Shown here: positions 42,839-51,902 of the stretch, in pieces | Position numbering within the stretch: the stretch's first letter is position 1 | How the letters are laid out: each line of letters opens with the position of its first letter | Assembly (NCBI GenBank): GCA_004366205.1 | Contig: SIRW01000053.1 | Span: 1 to 63,418 of the forward strand | From: Actinomycetota bacterium | GTDB lineage: Bacteria > Actinomycetota > Acidimicrobiia > Acidimicrobiales > CADCSY01 | DNA: 63,418 bases | Direction of reading: 5' to 3' | Translations under genes and position numbers: made by a program | The notes under the pieces: generated by a model | Seen by the model: only the letters and a program-made list of their open reading frames with translations | Databases searched by the model: none | Told to the model about the DNA's origin: nothing

Positions 42839-44260
42839 GTGACGCTCGTCGCCGGCGTCGACTCCTCGACGCAGTCGTGCAAGGTGGTCGTGCGCGACGC
42901 CGCCAGCGGCGCCCTCGTGCGCAGCGGCCGGGCGCCCCATCCCGACGGGACCGAGGTCGACCCGGCGGCATGGCGGTACGCCCTGGCCAACGCCCTCGAC
43001 GACGCCGGCGGCCTCGAGGACGTGGCGGCGGTGGCCGTCGCCGCCCAGCAGCACGGCATGGTCTGCCTGGACGAGCACGGCGCCGTCGTGCGCCGGGCGC
43101 TGCTGTGGAACGACACCCGCTCCGCCGCTGCCGCCACGGCCCTCATCGACGAGCTCGGCGGCCCCGGCGCCTGGGCGGCCGCCGTCGGGTCCGTGCCGGT
43201 GGCGTCGTTCACCGTGACCAAGCTGCGGTGGCTCGCCGAGCACGAGCCCGAGGCCGCGGCCCGTACGGCCGCCGTCTGCCTGCCCCACGACTGGCTCACC
43301 TGGTGCCTGGGCGGTGCGCCCGGCATCGAGACCCTCGTGACCGACCGCAGCGACGCCAGCGGCACCGGCTACTGGTCGCCGACGGACGACGAGTACCGGC
43401 CCGACCTGCTCGAGCGGGCACTGGGCCACGTGCCCCTCGTGCCCGCCGTGCTGGCGCCGAGCGAGCGTGCCGGCACGACTCCCGACGGCGTCGTGCTGGG
43501 ACCAGGTGCGGGTGACAACGCCGGCGCCGCCCTCGGGCTGGGCGCCGGCCCGGGCGACGTGGTCGTCTCGATCGGGACCTCGGGCGTCGTCACGGCCGTG
43601 TCGCCCGCACCGGTCGCCGACCCGTCGGGCACCGTGGCCGGCTTCGCCGACGCCACGGGCCGCCACCTCCCCCTCGTGGCCACGCTCAACGCCGCCCGGG
43701 TGCTCGACGCCGCCGCCGCCCTCCTGCGAGTCGACCTCGACGAGCTCTCCCGGCTCGCGCTGTCGGTCCCCGCCGGGGCGGAGGGACTGGTGGTGGTGCC
43801 CTACCTCGAGGGCGAGCGCACGCCGAACCGACCCGACGCCACGGGAGCGGTGCACGGCCTGCGGCTGGCCACCTCGACCCCCGCCCACCTGGCGCGCGCC
43901 GCGGTCGAGGGCATGCTGTGCGCCCTCGCCGACGGCCTCGACGCCATCGTGCGCCTCGGCGTCCCGCTCGAGCGGGTCCTCCTCGTCGGTGGCGGCGCGG
44001 CGTCCGAGGCGGTGCGCCGGCTCGCGCCCGCGGTGCTCGGTGTGCCCGTCGACGTGCCCGCCCCGGGTGAGTACGTGGCCGACGGCGCCGCCCGGCAGGC
44101 GGCGTGGGTGCTCGGCGGCGAGGCCGATCCCCCGGCGTGGAAGGTCGGGGGCACCGTCCGGTTCGAGGCTGCGTCCACCCCCCACGTGCGGGCGCGGTAC
44201 GCCGAGGTGCGCGACCTCGTGGCTGCCCGGCCCGGAGCACCAGGGGCGCCCGGCGGGTGA
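42839..44260 (+). CDS. xylB: Xylulokinase
   Basis: This 473-aa FGGY-family kinase phosphorylates D-xylulose for the pentose phosphate pathway. The N-terminal ATPase motif is [16 protein letters not shown], the substrate region is [13 protein letters not shown] and LLWNDTRS, and the C-terminal half has [22 protein letters not shown] and [15 protein letters not shown]. The GTG start lies 31 nt after xylA, with a short unmarked gap. It ends 40 nt before the convergent MMPL gene. Confidence 0.93.
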   Translation: MTLVAGVDSSTQSCKVVVRDAASGALVRSGRAPHPDGTEVDPAAWRYALANALDDAGGLEDVAAVAVAAQQHGMVCLDEHGAVVRRALLWNDTRSAAAATALIDELGGPGAWAAAVGSVPVASFTVTKLRWLAEHEPEAAARTAAVCLPHDWLTWCLGGAPGIETLVTDRSDASGTGYWSPTDDEYRPDLLERALGHVPLVPAVLAPSERAGTTPDGVVLGPGAGDNAGAALGLGAGPGDVVVSIGTSGVVTAVSPAPVADPSGTVAGFADATGRHLPLVATLNAARVLDAAAALLRVDLDELSRLALSVPAGAEGLVVVPYLEGERTPNRPDATGAVHGLRLATSTPAHLARAAVEGMLCALADGLDAIVRLGVPLERVLLVGGGAASEAVRRLAPAVLGVPVDVPAPGEYVADGAARQAAWVLGGEADPPAWKVGGTVRFEAASTPHVRARYAEVRDLVAARPGAPGAPGG

Positions 44261-44276
44261 ACCTCGGCACGGGACC

Positions 44277-44294
44277 GGCCGGGCTGCACCGGCC
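44277..44294. terminator. Hairpin between convergent xylB and MMPL genes
   Basis: GGCCGG and CCGGCC arms flank GCTGCA. The site is the centre of the 40-nt convergent gap and could serve both directions. Confidence 0.45.
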
Positions 44295-44300
44295 GGCCGC

Positions 44301-46742
44301 TCAGACGGGCTCCGGTGTGCGCTCGGACGGCGAGGCCGTCGCCGGGGTCGTACGGACGGCCGTCGAGCCCCGCCGCTCGGCCCACAGCTTCAGGCAGGCG
44401 GGCTGCACGAGGACGGCGGCGATGAACGAGTAGACGATCGTGATGGCGATGATCGTGCCGAACTGGCGCATGGGCGCGAGGGACGCGATGACGAGCACAC
44501 CGAACCCCGCGGCGGTCGTGGCCGCCGAGCCGGCCATGGCGCCGCCGGTGTGGGTGACGGTCTCGCGGATCGCCTCGTCGGCCGTGGCGTAGCGACGCCG
44601 GTCCTCCAGGAACCGATGCGTCACGTGGATGCCGAAGGGCACGCCGATGCCGATGCCGATGCTCGCCACCATGGCGGTGAGCACGTTGAACGAGATGCCC
44701 AGCACCCACATCGTGCCGAGCACCCAGGTCACGACGGCGAGCGACGGGATCATCGTGATCACCCCGATGGCGGGGGCGCGGGCGGCGAGCCCGTAGTAGC
44801 TCGCCAGCAGGACCAGGGCAGCGAGCAGGGTGACGGCGATGCCCCGCGTCTGGCTGGCCGTGAGGGCGTCGAGCGCCTCCTCCATCACAAGGGGCTCGGA
44901 CGTGACGGACGGGACCAGGCCCGCGGCCCGAAGCGGCTCGAGCGCGGCGGCCAGGTCGTCGTAGAGCGCCCGGGCCCCGTCCTGACCGGCGTTGGTCGCC
45001 ACCGCCACCACGCCGGCCCGACCGTCCTGGCGGACGAGCTGGGCGATCTGCGCTGGCGTGGCACGATGGGCAAGCGCGTAGAGGGCGCCCATGTCGGCGT
45101 CGGGCCGGAACCCGGCACCCGGCGCGTACCCGAGCCTCTCGGCCTCGGCGGCGATGTCAGGGGCGGCGGCGACGGCGGCGGCCACCGCCGCGGCCGGTGA
45201 GCTCACCTGGGCGACCCCGTCAGCGACCCGCACGCCATCGACCGTCGCCAGGTCGCGACCCAGGGCCAGCAGGGCGTTGGCGGCGTCCGGGTCGGTGATG
45301 TCGCCGTCGACCACGACGAACGTGACCTCCTCGAGGTCGCCGGCGAACAGGACATCCATGCGGTCGAGCAGGCGGCCGATGTCGGAGTCGGCGGGCACGA
45401 ACTCGTCCTGGCTGAACGTCGTGCCGACCTGGGTGGCGGCACCGACGGCCAGCAGGCTCACGCCGAGCGCGGCGGCCAGCGTCACCCGCGGGAGCCGTTC
45501 GGCGAGGACGGCGAGGTGGCCGACGGCGCGGGCCAGGCCGCGCGGTCCGGCGACGACGAGTGGGCCGGGGCGGATGCGCCGGCGGCGGGTGCGCCCGTCG
45601 ATCAGGCTGCGCGCCGAGGGTACGAGCACCGACATCACCACGAAGGCGCAGAGCACGCCGACGGCGGTGAACACGCCGAAGTCGGCCATCGGCGGCAGGG
45701 GAGACACCACGTTGGTGAGGAAGCCCAGCATGGTGGTCACGGTGGCCAGGGTGAGGGCACCGCCGACGGTCCGAACCGAGATGGCCGCGGCCGCCCGCGG
45801 GGCGGCGCGCCCGGCCCGCTCCTCGCGGTACCGGGCCGTCAGGTGGATGGCGTAGTCCACGCCGAGGCCCACCAGCAACACGGGCACGATCATCGAGATC
45901 TGCGAGAACGGTCCGACGAGGCCCAGGTAGCCGGGGCCCAGCAGCACGCTGATGCCGGTCATCCAGGTGATGGTCACGACGAGGCCGGCTACGGCCACGG
46001 CCACGTCGCTGACCCGCCGGAACTGGATCGCGAGGATCACCACGATCAGGAGCATCGACAGGCCGAGGAGGCGGGGCATCTCGGTCATCGACTCCCGCTC
46101 GAGGGCATCAGTCATCACCGCCCAGTTGAACGGGGCGATCTCCAGGCCGCCGGCGTCCACGGCCCGGACGCGCTCGGCGAGCAGGACCGACGCCTCCTCG
46201 ACCTCGCGCTCGGGCATCGTCGGCGGGAACGACACCATCACCAGCCCGGCGCGAGCGGTGCCTGCCGCCAGGTTGGCGTCGACCGACAGCATCCGTGCGG
46301 TCTCGGGGCCGAGGGCTTCGCCGACCAGCCGGTCCACCTCGTCGACTGTCAGGGTCGTGGCGTCGACCCCCGTCCCGGCCAGCGCCGCCAACAACGGCGA
46401 GGCGAACGACCGGACCGCACCGTCGGGAAGCGCCACGCCCGCGCCGGTGACCGCCTTGTGCACGGCGGCGGCCACGGTGACGCCTTCGGGGCTGAGCACG
46501 TCGCCGCCCGGCCCGGCGTCGAGCACGACCTGCAGCGAGCGGCCGCCCGCGCCGAACTCGTCCTGCACCCGCCCGAGCGTGTCAGCCAGCTCGCTCTCCG
46601 GTGCGAACGAGCTGAAGTCGGTGTCGGTCCTCTGCTCGGACGCAAAGGAACCCAGCACGACGGTGAGCACCGCCAGCGCGGCGACCGCCAATGCCGGGCG
46701 GCGGCTCGCCACGGCAGCGAGTACGGACAGGAAGGTGTGCAC
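44301..46742 (-). CDS. MMPL/RND-family membrane exporter
   Basis: This 813-aa exporter has a duplicated RND layout. Each half has one membrane helix, an extracytoplasmic domain, then five or six helices (about 210-370 and 640-790). GLGVDYAIHLTARYREER and ASIGIGIGVPFGIHVTHRF (the GxxxDYxxxxxxRxREE-type motif) mark TM4 of each half. MMPL proteins export lipids or small molecules by proton motive force. GTG 46742 with GAGGG upstream is preferred; an in-frame GTG at 46799 lies inside the operator. The divergent TetR gene likely represses it. Confidence 0.85.
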   Translation of the reverse strand: MHTFLSVLAAVASRRPALAVAALAVLTVVLGSFASEQRTDTDFSSFAPESELADTLGRVQDEFGAGGRSLQVVLDAGPGGDVLSPEGVTVAAAVHKAVTGAGVALPDGAVRSFASPLLAALAGTGVDATTLTVDEVDRLVGEALGPETARMLSVDANLAAGTARAGLVMVSFPPTMPEREVEEASVLLAERVRAVDAGGLEIAPFNWAVMTDALERESMTEMPRLLGLSMLLIVVILAIQFRRVSDVAVAVAGLVVTITWMTGISVLLGPGYLGLVGPFSQISMIVPVLLVGLGVDYAIHLTARYREERAGRAAPRAAAAISVRTVGGALTLATVTTMLGFLTNVVSPLPPMADFGVFTAVGVLCAFVVMSVLVPSARSLIDGRTRRRRIRPGPLVVAGPRGLARAVGHLAVLAERLPRVTLAAALGVSLLAVGAATQVGTTFSQDEFVPADSDIGRLLDRMDVLFAGDLEEVTFVVVDGDITDPDAANALLALGRDLATVDGVRVADGVAQVSSPAAAVAAAVAAAPDIAAEAERLGYAPGAGFRPDADMGALYALAHRATPAQIAQLVRQDGRAGVVAVATNAGQDGARALYDDLAAALEPLRAAGLVPSVTSEPLVMEEALDALTASQTRGIAVTLLAALVLLASYYGLAARAPAIGVITMIPSLAVVTWVLGTMWVLGISFNVLTAMVASIGIGIGVPFGIHVTHRFLEDRRRYATADEAIRETVTHTGGAMAGSAATTAAGFGVLVIASLAPMRQFGTIIAITIVYSFIAAVLVQPACLKLWAERRGSTAVRTTPATASPSERTPEPV

Positions 46743-46775
46743 GGCGAGAGCCCTCGGGACGGCGGCGGGACGGTG

Positions 46776-46808
46776 TGACACCAAGTGCCACAGTGACACT
46801 CAGTGTCA
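46776..46808. promoter_or_regulatory. Tandem TetR operator palindromes
   Basis: TGACACT-C-AGTGTCA (46794-46808) is a perfect 15-nt palindrome. The adjacent TGACAC-CAA-GTGCCA (46776-46790) is the same palindrome with mismatches, offset by 18 nt. The pair lies in the gap between tetR and the MMPL gene and abuts the tetR -10 box, so one regulator can control both directions. Confidence 0.8.
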
Positions 46809-46810
46809 TG

Positions 46811-46816
46811 TACGCT
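46811..46816 (+). promoter_or_regulatory. -10 box TACGCT for tetR
   Basis: TACGCT lies 7 nt before ATG 46824 and 2 nt after the perfect operator palindrome. Confidence 0.5.
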
Positions 46817-46823
46817 ACCCGGG

Positions 46824-47531
46824 ATGACCGCGGCCACACGAACCGGTGGTGCCGGCGTCGCCCAGCGAAACCTCGAGCGCAACCGCGCCGCGGTGGCGGA
46901 GGCGGCGCTCACGCTGTTCGCCGAACGGGGCTTCGACGCCGTGACGGTCGACGAGATCGCCGAGGCGGCGGGCATCTCGCGCCGTACCTTCTTCCGCTAC
47001 TTCGCGTCGAAGGAGGACGCCCTGCTCCCCGACGAGACCGACCGCCTGGAGGAGCTGCGCGAGGCCCTGGCATCCCGGCCCGCCGGCGAACCCGTGCTCG
47101 CCACCATCCGGCGGGTCACCCTGGCCGCCGCCGAGGGACCAACGGCGATGGACCGGTCCGACACCCTGGCCCGCCTGCGGGTGATCGACGCCAGCCCCTC
47201 CGTCAACGCCCGGCGCCTCGAGCTGCAGCGCCGGTGGGAGGACGCCATCACCGAGCTGGTGGCCGAGCACCTCGGAGACGATCCCGCCACCTCCGTCACG
47301 GCGCGGGTCGTCGCCGGCGCCAGCGTGGCCGCCGCCCGCGCCGCCCTCGACGTGTGGCTCGCCACCGGCGGCGAGCGCGACCTGGCCGGGCTGCTCGAGG
47401 AGGCCTTCGCAGTCCTCACGGGCGGCATCGACGTCCGAGCGGGCGCCGGCCGACCTCCTCGCCGCCAGGCCCGCCGGTCCCCGGGCTCACCGTACCGCCA
47501 GGGGTGGGGAGCGGCGTCGACCCTCACCTAG
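46824..47531 (+). CDS. TetR/AcrR-family regulator
   Basis: This 235-aa regulator has the TetR HTH at about 18-65 (TVDEIAEAAGISRRTFFRYF, with SKEDALL following) and an all-helical ligand domain. The C-terminal 25 residues are basic and low-complexity. It is divergent from the MMPL exporter and has a tandem operator in between, so it probably represses both genes and responds to an exported compound. The ATG at 46824 is chosen over one seven codons upstream that overlaps the operator. Confidence 0.88.
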   Translation: MTAATRTGGAGVAQRNLERNRAAVAEAALTLFAERGFDAVTVDEIAEAAGISRRTFFRYFASKEDALLPDETDRLEELREALASRPAGEPVLATIRRVTLAAAEGPTAMDRSDTLARLRVIDASPSVNARRLELQRRWEDAITELVAEHLGDDPATSVTARVVAGASVAAARAALDVWLATGGERDLAGLLEEAFAVLTGGIDVRAGAGRPPRRQARRSPGSPYRQGWGAASTLT

Positions 47532-47534
47532 CCT
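47529..47534 (+). promoter_or_regulatory. -10 box TAGCCT for the SDR gene, built on the tetR stop codon
   Basis: TAGCCT lies 6 nt before ATG 47541. Its TAG is also the tetR stop codon. Confidence 0.5.
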
Positions 47535-47540
47535 CCCCAG

Positions 47541-48302
47541 ATGCGGCTCGAGGGGAGGCACACGCTCGTCACGGGTGCGGGGTCCGGCATCGGCCGGGCC
47601 GCGGCCCGGTTGTTCGGGGCCGAAGGTGCCTCGGTCACGGCGATCGACCTCGACGGGGACGGCCTCGCCGAGACGCTCGCCGGTGCGGGTGAAGGCCACC
47701 GCGCGGTCGTCGGCAGCGTGGCCGATCCCGCGTGCTGGTCGCGCGCCCTCGACGAGCTCGACCGGCTCGACATCGCCTGCCTGAACGCCGGCGTGTACGG
47801 GTTCAACGGCAGCATCGACGAGCTGCCGCTCGACGTCTACCGGCGCACGATCGACGCGAACGTGGACGGCGTGGTCCTCGGCGTGCGGGCCGTGGTGCCG
47901 GTCATGCGGGCGGGCGGCGGAGGTGCCATCGTGGCCACGGCGTCGGTCGCGGGCATCGTCGCCTTCGAGGGCAACCCGGTGTACACGCTCACCAAGCAGG
48001 CCGTCACCGGGTTCGTCCGGGCCGTCGCTCCCAGCCTCGCGGCCGACGGCATCTCGATCGACGCCGTCTGTCCCGGCATCGTCGACACGCCGATGACCGT
48101 CGAGGCCGCGGCCGGGCTCGACGTCGGCTCGCTGCCGCTCATCGCGCCCGAGACCGTCGCCACCGTCGTGCTCGACCTGGCGACCAGCGAGGGTACCGGC
48201 CGGTGCCGGGCGGTCCGCCGCGACGCCGACCCGGTCGACTGGTCCTTCCCGGGTTGGGCCGATCTCGCTCGCGCCGGCAGCGACGCGGGTAACGGTGGCT
48301 GA
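47541..48302 (+). CDS. Short-chain dehydrogenase/reductase
   Basis: This 253-aa classical SDR has the cofactor motif TGAGSGIG, LNAGVYG (NNAG variant), catalytic Ser in TASVAGIVAF and YxxxK in VYTLTKQ, then CPGIVDTPM. The substrate is unknown. An Asp (IDLDGDG) after strand 2 suggests NAD(H) preference. The next, decayed gene starts inside its last codons, so the two probably formed one operon. Confidence 0.88.
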   Translation: MRLEGRHTLVTGAGSGIGRAAARLFGAEGASVTAIDLDGDGLAETLAGAGEGHRAVVGSVADPACWSRALDELDRLDIACLNAGVYGFNGSIDELPLDVYRRTIDANVDGVVLGVRAVVPVMRAGGGGAIVATASVAGIVAFEGNPVYTLTKQAVTGFVRAVAPSLAADGISIDAVCPGIVDTPMTVEAAAGLDVGSLPLIAPETVATVVLDLATSEGTGRCRAVRRDADPVDWSFPGWADLARAGSDAGNGG

Positions 48303-48857
48303 CGTACGGGGGGATCCGGCCGCGATCGACGGGCCGTGGCACACCGACGCCCTCGAGGAGGCCGGTGTCGCTCGCGGCGCCAGGGGTCGTCGACGTGGAG
48401 TTCCTCGGCTTCGTGGGCACGGGCCAGACCGGCGCGAACGGGCGCCTCCGGCTGAGCTGGGACCAGCCCGACGACCGGCCCCGGACGTTGATGGGCAAGT
48501 TCCCGTCCCGGGGCGACACCGCCCGGGCCACGGCCTTCGCCAACGGAGAGGAAGGAACGGGGAGGCGACGTCGCCTACCTGATCAGCGGCAGCTTCCCCG
48601 ACCCCGCCGACCGGGCAGCCGTCGAGCGCGACCTGGTGGAGGAGCACCGCGGCCGCATGGCCGCCGCCGGCGTGGATCAGCGGGCGGAGGACTGCTGGCG
48701 TGACTACCGGTTCGGCAGCCTCTGGGGGATGATCATCACGGTCGTCGCCACCATGCTCGCCACCCGCACCGAGCGGGGCGACGACATCTTCGTCGCCATG
48801 GCCCAGCGGCACGGCCGCCATGCCCTCGACCTCGACGCCCTCGCGCTGCTGACCTGA
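48295..48857 (+). pseudogene. Decayed phosphotransferase (aminoglycoside/ecdysteroid-kinase-like) gene
   Basis: Fragments in three frames belong to one kinase-fold family. The N-terminal part first follows the GTG at 48295, then shifts near 48362 to VEFLGFVGTGQTGANGRLRL and MGKFPSRGDTARA. Near 48550 it jumps to a third frame with GDVAYLISGSFPDP, CWRDYRFGSLWGMI and RHALDLDALALL. The middle of the kinase, including the catalytic loop, is missing, so this is an internal deletion plus at least one frameshift. It begins inside the SDR stop, as expected for a former operon partner. Confidence 0.75.
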
Positions 48858-48887
48858 GCGGGCCGACCACGCCGCCGGCCCAGCGCG

Positions 48888-48893
48888 TAGGTT
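48888..48893 (+). promoter_or_regulatory. -10 box TAGGTT for the FAH-PQQ dehydrogenase operon
   Basis: TAGGTT lies 7 nt before ATG 48901. Confidence 0.55.
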
Positions 48894-48900
48894 CACGGTC

Positions 48901-49833
48901 ATGCGCTGGGTGACGTACCGGACGGTTCACGGCGAGCGCGCCGGCCTCGTGGTCGGTGACCGCCTCCACGGGCTGCCCGCGGGCGAGACCGTGCTCGGCC
49001 TGCTCGGCGACGACGGCACGCGGATGGCCGAGGCGGCCCAGCGGGCCCGCGACGAGCCGGCCGAGGTGCTCGACCTCGCGGCCGCCGACCTGGCGCCGCC
49101 CCTGCGCCCACCGCAGGTGCGGGACTTCCTCACGTTCCTCGACCACCTGCGCAACGCCCGGGGCGGGCCCGACGCCCAGATCGACCCCGTGTGGCACGAG
49201 ATCCCGATCTTCTACTTCTCCAACGCCTTCGCCGTCGTCGGGCCCAACGACGCCGTGCCCATCTCACCGGGGTGCACGTGGTGGGACTACGAGCTCGAGG
49301 TCGCCGCCGTCGTCGGCCGTGAGCTCGTCAACCCCACGCCCGAGGAGGCCGCCGGCGCCATCGCCGGGTTCGCGATCCTCAACGACTGGAGCGCCCGCGA
49401 CCTCCAGTACCGCGAGATGGCCGGCAACCTCGGTCCCGCCAAGGGCAAGGACGGCGCCACCACGCTCGGCCCGATGCTGGTCACGACCGACGAGCTCGAG
49501 CCGTACCGCAGCGGGAGCTCGTACCACCTCGAGATGAAGGGCTTCGTGAACGACGAGCTCGTCAGCCACGGCTGGATGGACCAGATGGACTGGTCGTGGG
49601 CCGACATGATCGCCTACGCCGGGCGCGGCACCCGCCTCGTGCCCGGCGAGGTCATCGGCTCGGGGACGGTGCCGACCGGCTGCCTGGTCGAGCACTTCCG
49701 GACCAAGGGCGACGACTTCCGCGGCTGGCTGCGACCCGGCGACGTGGTCCGCCTCGAGGTGCAGGAGCTCGGCGCCACCCGCCAGGAGGTCCTGCCCCCG
49801 CCCCCGCTCCACCCCCTCACCCGCGACACCTGA
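48901..49833 (+). CDS. Fumarylacetoacetate hydrolase-family protein
   Basis: This 310-aa protein has an FAH-type C-terminal domain with the metal ligands in WDYELEVAAVVG, the AGFAILNDWSARDLQ motif, LGPAKGKDGATTLGPM, and the late GSGTVPTGCLVE. It follows the layout of bacterial FAH-domain hydrolases, which cleave C-C bonds or decarboxylate 2-oxo acids in aromatic or sugar catabolism. The substrate is unknown. The downstream sugar dehydrogenase gene starts 12 nt after its stop, so the two probably share an mRNA. Confidence 0.88.
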   Translation: MRWVTYRTVHGERAGLVVGDRLHGLPAGETVLGLLGDDGTRMAEAAQRARDEPAEVLDLAAADLAPPLRPPQVRDFLTFLDHLRNARGGPDAQIDPVWHEIPIFYFSNAFAVVGPNDAVPISPGCTWWDYELEVAAVVGRELVNPTPEEAAGAIAGFAILNDWSARDLQYREMAGNLGPAKGKDGATTLGPMLVTTDELEPYRSGSSYHLEMKGFVNDELVSHGWMDQMDWSWADMIAYAGRGTRLVPGEVIGSGTVPTGCLVEHFRTKGDDFRGWLRPGDVVRLEVQELGATRQEVLPPPPLHPLTRDT

Positions 49834-49845
49834 CCGAAGGACCCG

Positions 49846-51081
49846 ATGACCCGCACGACACACCTGCCCGCCATCCTCGTGGCCCTCGTCCTGGTGCTCG
49901 CCGGGTGCCCGGCCGGCGACGACGCCGACACTCCGCCACCGACGCCCGCCCCTGGGGAGCCCGACGCGGCCGACACGCCCGACCCCACCCCCGGTGACGA
50001 GCTCGCCGCCCCGCCACCCCTCGACGTCGAGCTGGTCGTCGACGGGCTCGACGAGCCCACCGATCTCGTCGCCCCCCAGGGTGACGACCGGCTGTTCGTG
50101 GTCGAGCGCCACGGCACCGTCCGGGTCGTCGAGAACGGGCAGGTGGCCGATGAGCCGTTCCTCGAGCTCGGCGACCGCCTCACCTCCGACGGCCTCGAGC
50201 AGGGGCTGCTCTCGATCGCGTTCCACCCGGACGACCCCGGCCGGGTGTTCGCCCACTACACCGGTCAGGACGGCCGGACCGTGCTCGCCGAGTACGAGGT
50301 CGCCGACGGCCGCAGCCGCGCCGACCCGGACAGCGAGCAGGTGCTGCTCACCGTCGAGCAGCCCGCGGCGAACCACAACGGCGGCAAGATCGACTTCGAC
50401 CCGGACGGGAACCTCCTGCTCGCCATCGGCGACGGCGGCGGCGCCAACGACCAGTTCGGCCAGGGTCAGGACCCGACCACCCTGCTCGGCGCAATCGTCC
50501 GCCTCGACGTGTCCAACCCGGGCGAGGCGACCGTGCCGGACGACAACCCCTTCGCCGACGGCGGGGACGGCGCGCCCGAGCTGTGGGCGTACGGCCTGCG
50601 CAACCCGTACCGGATCAGCGTCGACCCACCGACGGGCCTGCTCTACATCGCCGACGTGGGCCAGAACAGCTGGCAGTCCGTGAACGTGGTCCGGGCCGAC
50701 GAGGGCGGCCTGAACCATGGCTGGCCGATCGTCGAGGGCTCACACTGCTTCCAGCCGCCCGAGGGCTGCCCGACCGACGGGCTCGTCCTGCCCACCCACG
50801 AGTACCCGCACCCCGGTTCGCCATCGGCGATCATCGGCGGCTTCGTGTACCGCGGCGACGCCATCCCCCAGCTCCGAGGCACCTACGTCTACAGCGACTA
50901 CGGCCACGGCTGGCTGCGCAGCTTCACCTACGACCCGGAGGCGGGCGAGGTCATCTCCACCGACGAGCACCTCCCCCCGAGCTCGCTCAGCCAGGTCTAC
51001 GCCTTCGGCCGGGACGGGCACGGCGAGCTGTACGTCCTCACCGGCGGCGGCGAGGTGTACCGGATCGTCGAGGCCTCCTAG
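49846..51081 (+). CDS. PQQ-dependent sugar dehydrogenase-like lipoprotein
   Basis: This 411-aa protein has a lipoprotein signal (lipobox LVLAGC, Cys near residue 21), a Pro/Asp-rich linker and a six-bladed propeller of the soluble aldose sugar dehydrogenase family. Typical segments are LVAPQGDDRLFVVERHGTVR, GLLSIAFHP, NHNGGKIDFDPDGNLLLAIG, ELWAYGLRNPYRIS, LYIADVGQNSWQ and GGFVYRGDAIP. It should oxidise sugars outside the membrane using PQQ, if PQQ is available. A Shine-Dalgarno-like AAGGAC precedes the ATG. Confidence 0.9.
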   Translation: MTRTTHLPAILVALVLVLAGCPAGDDADTPPPTPAPGEPDAADTPDPTPGDELAAPPPLDVELVVDGLDEPTDLVAPQGDDRLFVVERHGTVRVVENGQVADEPFLELGDRLTSDGLEQGLLSIAFHPDDPGRVFAHYTGQDGRTVLAEYEVADGRSRADPDSEQVLLTVEQPAANHNGGKIDFDPDGNLLLAIGDGGGANDQFGQGQDPTTLLGAIVRLDVSNPGEATVPDDNPFADGGDGAPELWAYGLRNPYRISVDPPTGLLYIADVGQNSWQSVNVVRADEGGLNHGWPIVEGSHCFQPPEGCPTDGLVLPTHEYPHPGSPSAIIGGFVYRGDAIPQLRGTYVYSDYGHGWLRSFTYDPEAGEVISTDEHLPPSSLSQVYAFGRDGHGELYVLTGGGEVYRIVEAS

Positions 51082-51107
51082 CGCGCCCCTAGCCATTCGG
51101 GTCGTCT

Positions 51108-51138
51108 CCGGGGCCCGACGCGCCCGTCCGGGCCTCGG
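51108..51138. terminator. Hairpin between convergent PQQ-dehydrogenase and PIN-toxin genes
   Basis: CCGGGGCCCG (51108-51117) pairs with CGGGCCTCGG (51129-51138), 9 of 10 positions, across an 11-nt loop. Confidence 0.5.
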
Positions 51139-51171
51139 GGGGAAGACGCCTGCGGTCCTGCGGCGCGATCG

Positions 51172-51576
51172 TCAAGGCGTCGCCAGCTCGGTGGGACCGA
51201 TGACCAAGCCGGTCCGGTCGGCCCCGCGGCGCAAACGCGAATCGGTGGTGAGCACCACCGCGGCCTCGAGCCGCGCGAGAGCCAGGAACTCAGCGTCGTA
51301 GGTCTTCGCCCAGCCGAGCTCGGTCGAGATCGCGAAGGCCTCCGCGTAGAGCGTCGACGGCGAGCGGCGCCGCACGCGGAGCGCACGGAACCGGTCGAGG
51401 ATCTCGCTCGCCACCGCCTCCGTGACGTCGCGGCGCCACACCGCTTCGTGAACAGCGGAGTGGACCTCCGACCAGAGCAAGGGTGGCCCCAGGAGCTCAT
51501 GTGCTGCGAGCTCCCGGCCAGCGGCCGTCGAGGACGCAGCTCGCAGCGCGGCGGACGAGTCGAGGACCAGCCGCAC
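51172..51576 (-). CDS. PIN-domain toxin (VapC-like)
   Basis: This 134-aa PIN nuclease has acidic active-site residues in RLVLDSSAAL, LWSEVHSAVHEAV, KTYDAEFLALA and VVLTTDSRLRRGA. VapC toxins cleave tRNA or rRNA. GTG 51576 lies 2 nt after the stop of the upstream antitoxin gene, giving the usual antitoxin-first operon. An in-frame GTG at 51618 would overlap the antitoxin and is less likely. This is the first of four toxin-antitoxin modules in the last 12 kb. Confidence 0.82.
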   Translation of the reverse strand: MRLVLDSSAALRAASSTAAGRELAAHELLGPPLLWSEVHSAVHEAVWRRDVTEAVASEILDRFRALRVRRRSPSTLYAEAFAISTELGWAKTYDAEFLALARLEAAVVLTTDSRLRRGADRTGLVIGPTELATP

Positions 51577-51578
51577 CT

Positions 51579-51824
51579 TCAGTGCGACGTCCGGGCGTCC
51601 CGGACGAGCTGCTCCCACGGCGGCATCGGCCCGAAGTCGCCCGTCTGCCAGGTCGGCGGGAGCTCGACGGGCCGATCGTCGATCAGCGCGTCGAGCTGGT
51701 CCTGGTCGACGAGGTGCTGCGTGCCGGCCTTCTCGGACCGCAGACGCCCCGAGCGGATCCAGCGCCGGATGGTCTCGGGGTTGCGCCCCGCCCGTCGGGC
51801 CGCCTCCGGCACAGTGATCAACAT
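51579..51824 (-). CDS. Excisionase-type HTH antitoxin
   Basis: This 81-aa protein has an N-terminal MerR/excisionase-like HTH (TVPEAARRAGRNPETIRRWI then GRLRSEKAG) and a Pro/Trp-containing tail likely to block the toxin. It is the first gene of the toxin-antitoxin operon and should autoregulate it. The ATG at 51824 is 6 nt from a TAGCAT box. Confidence 0.8.
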   Translation of the reverse strand: MLITVPEAARRAGRNPETIRRWIRSGRLRSEKAGTQHLVDQDQLDALIDDRPVELPPTWQTGDFGPMPPWEQLVRDARTSH

Positions 51825-51830
51825 AGTCGC

Positions 51831-51836
51831 ATGCTA
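51831..51836 (-). promoter_or_regulatory. -10 box TAGCAT for the excisionase-type/VapC module
   Basis: On the minus strand TAGCAT lies 6 nt before the ATG at 51824. Confidence 0.5.
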
Positions 51837-51887
51837 CAACATCGTGCCGAACACAGACTGGTCCGCGGCGGCACCGGGCCGCGCCGG

Positions 51888-51893
51888 TAGGGT
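51888..51893 (+). promoter_or_regulatory. -10 box TAGGGT for the serine hydrolase gene
   Basis: TAGGGT lies 9 nt before ATG 51903. Confidence 0.5.
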
Positions 51894-51902
51894 CACCGGG
51901 CC

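Noticed and set aside
46743-46799. N-terminal extension of the MMPL exporter from GTG 46799
   Set aside because: It would encode the TetR operator palindromes; GTG 46742 has a better upstream GAGGG and starts just before the first membrane helix.
48295-48857. Selenoprotein read through an in-frame UGA
   Set aside because: The breaks are frame changes and a deletion, not an in-frame TGA, so SelA/SelB cannot rescue it.
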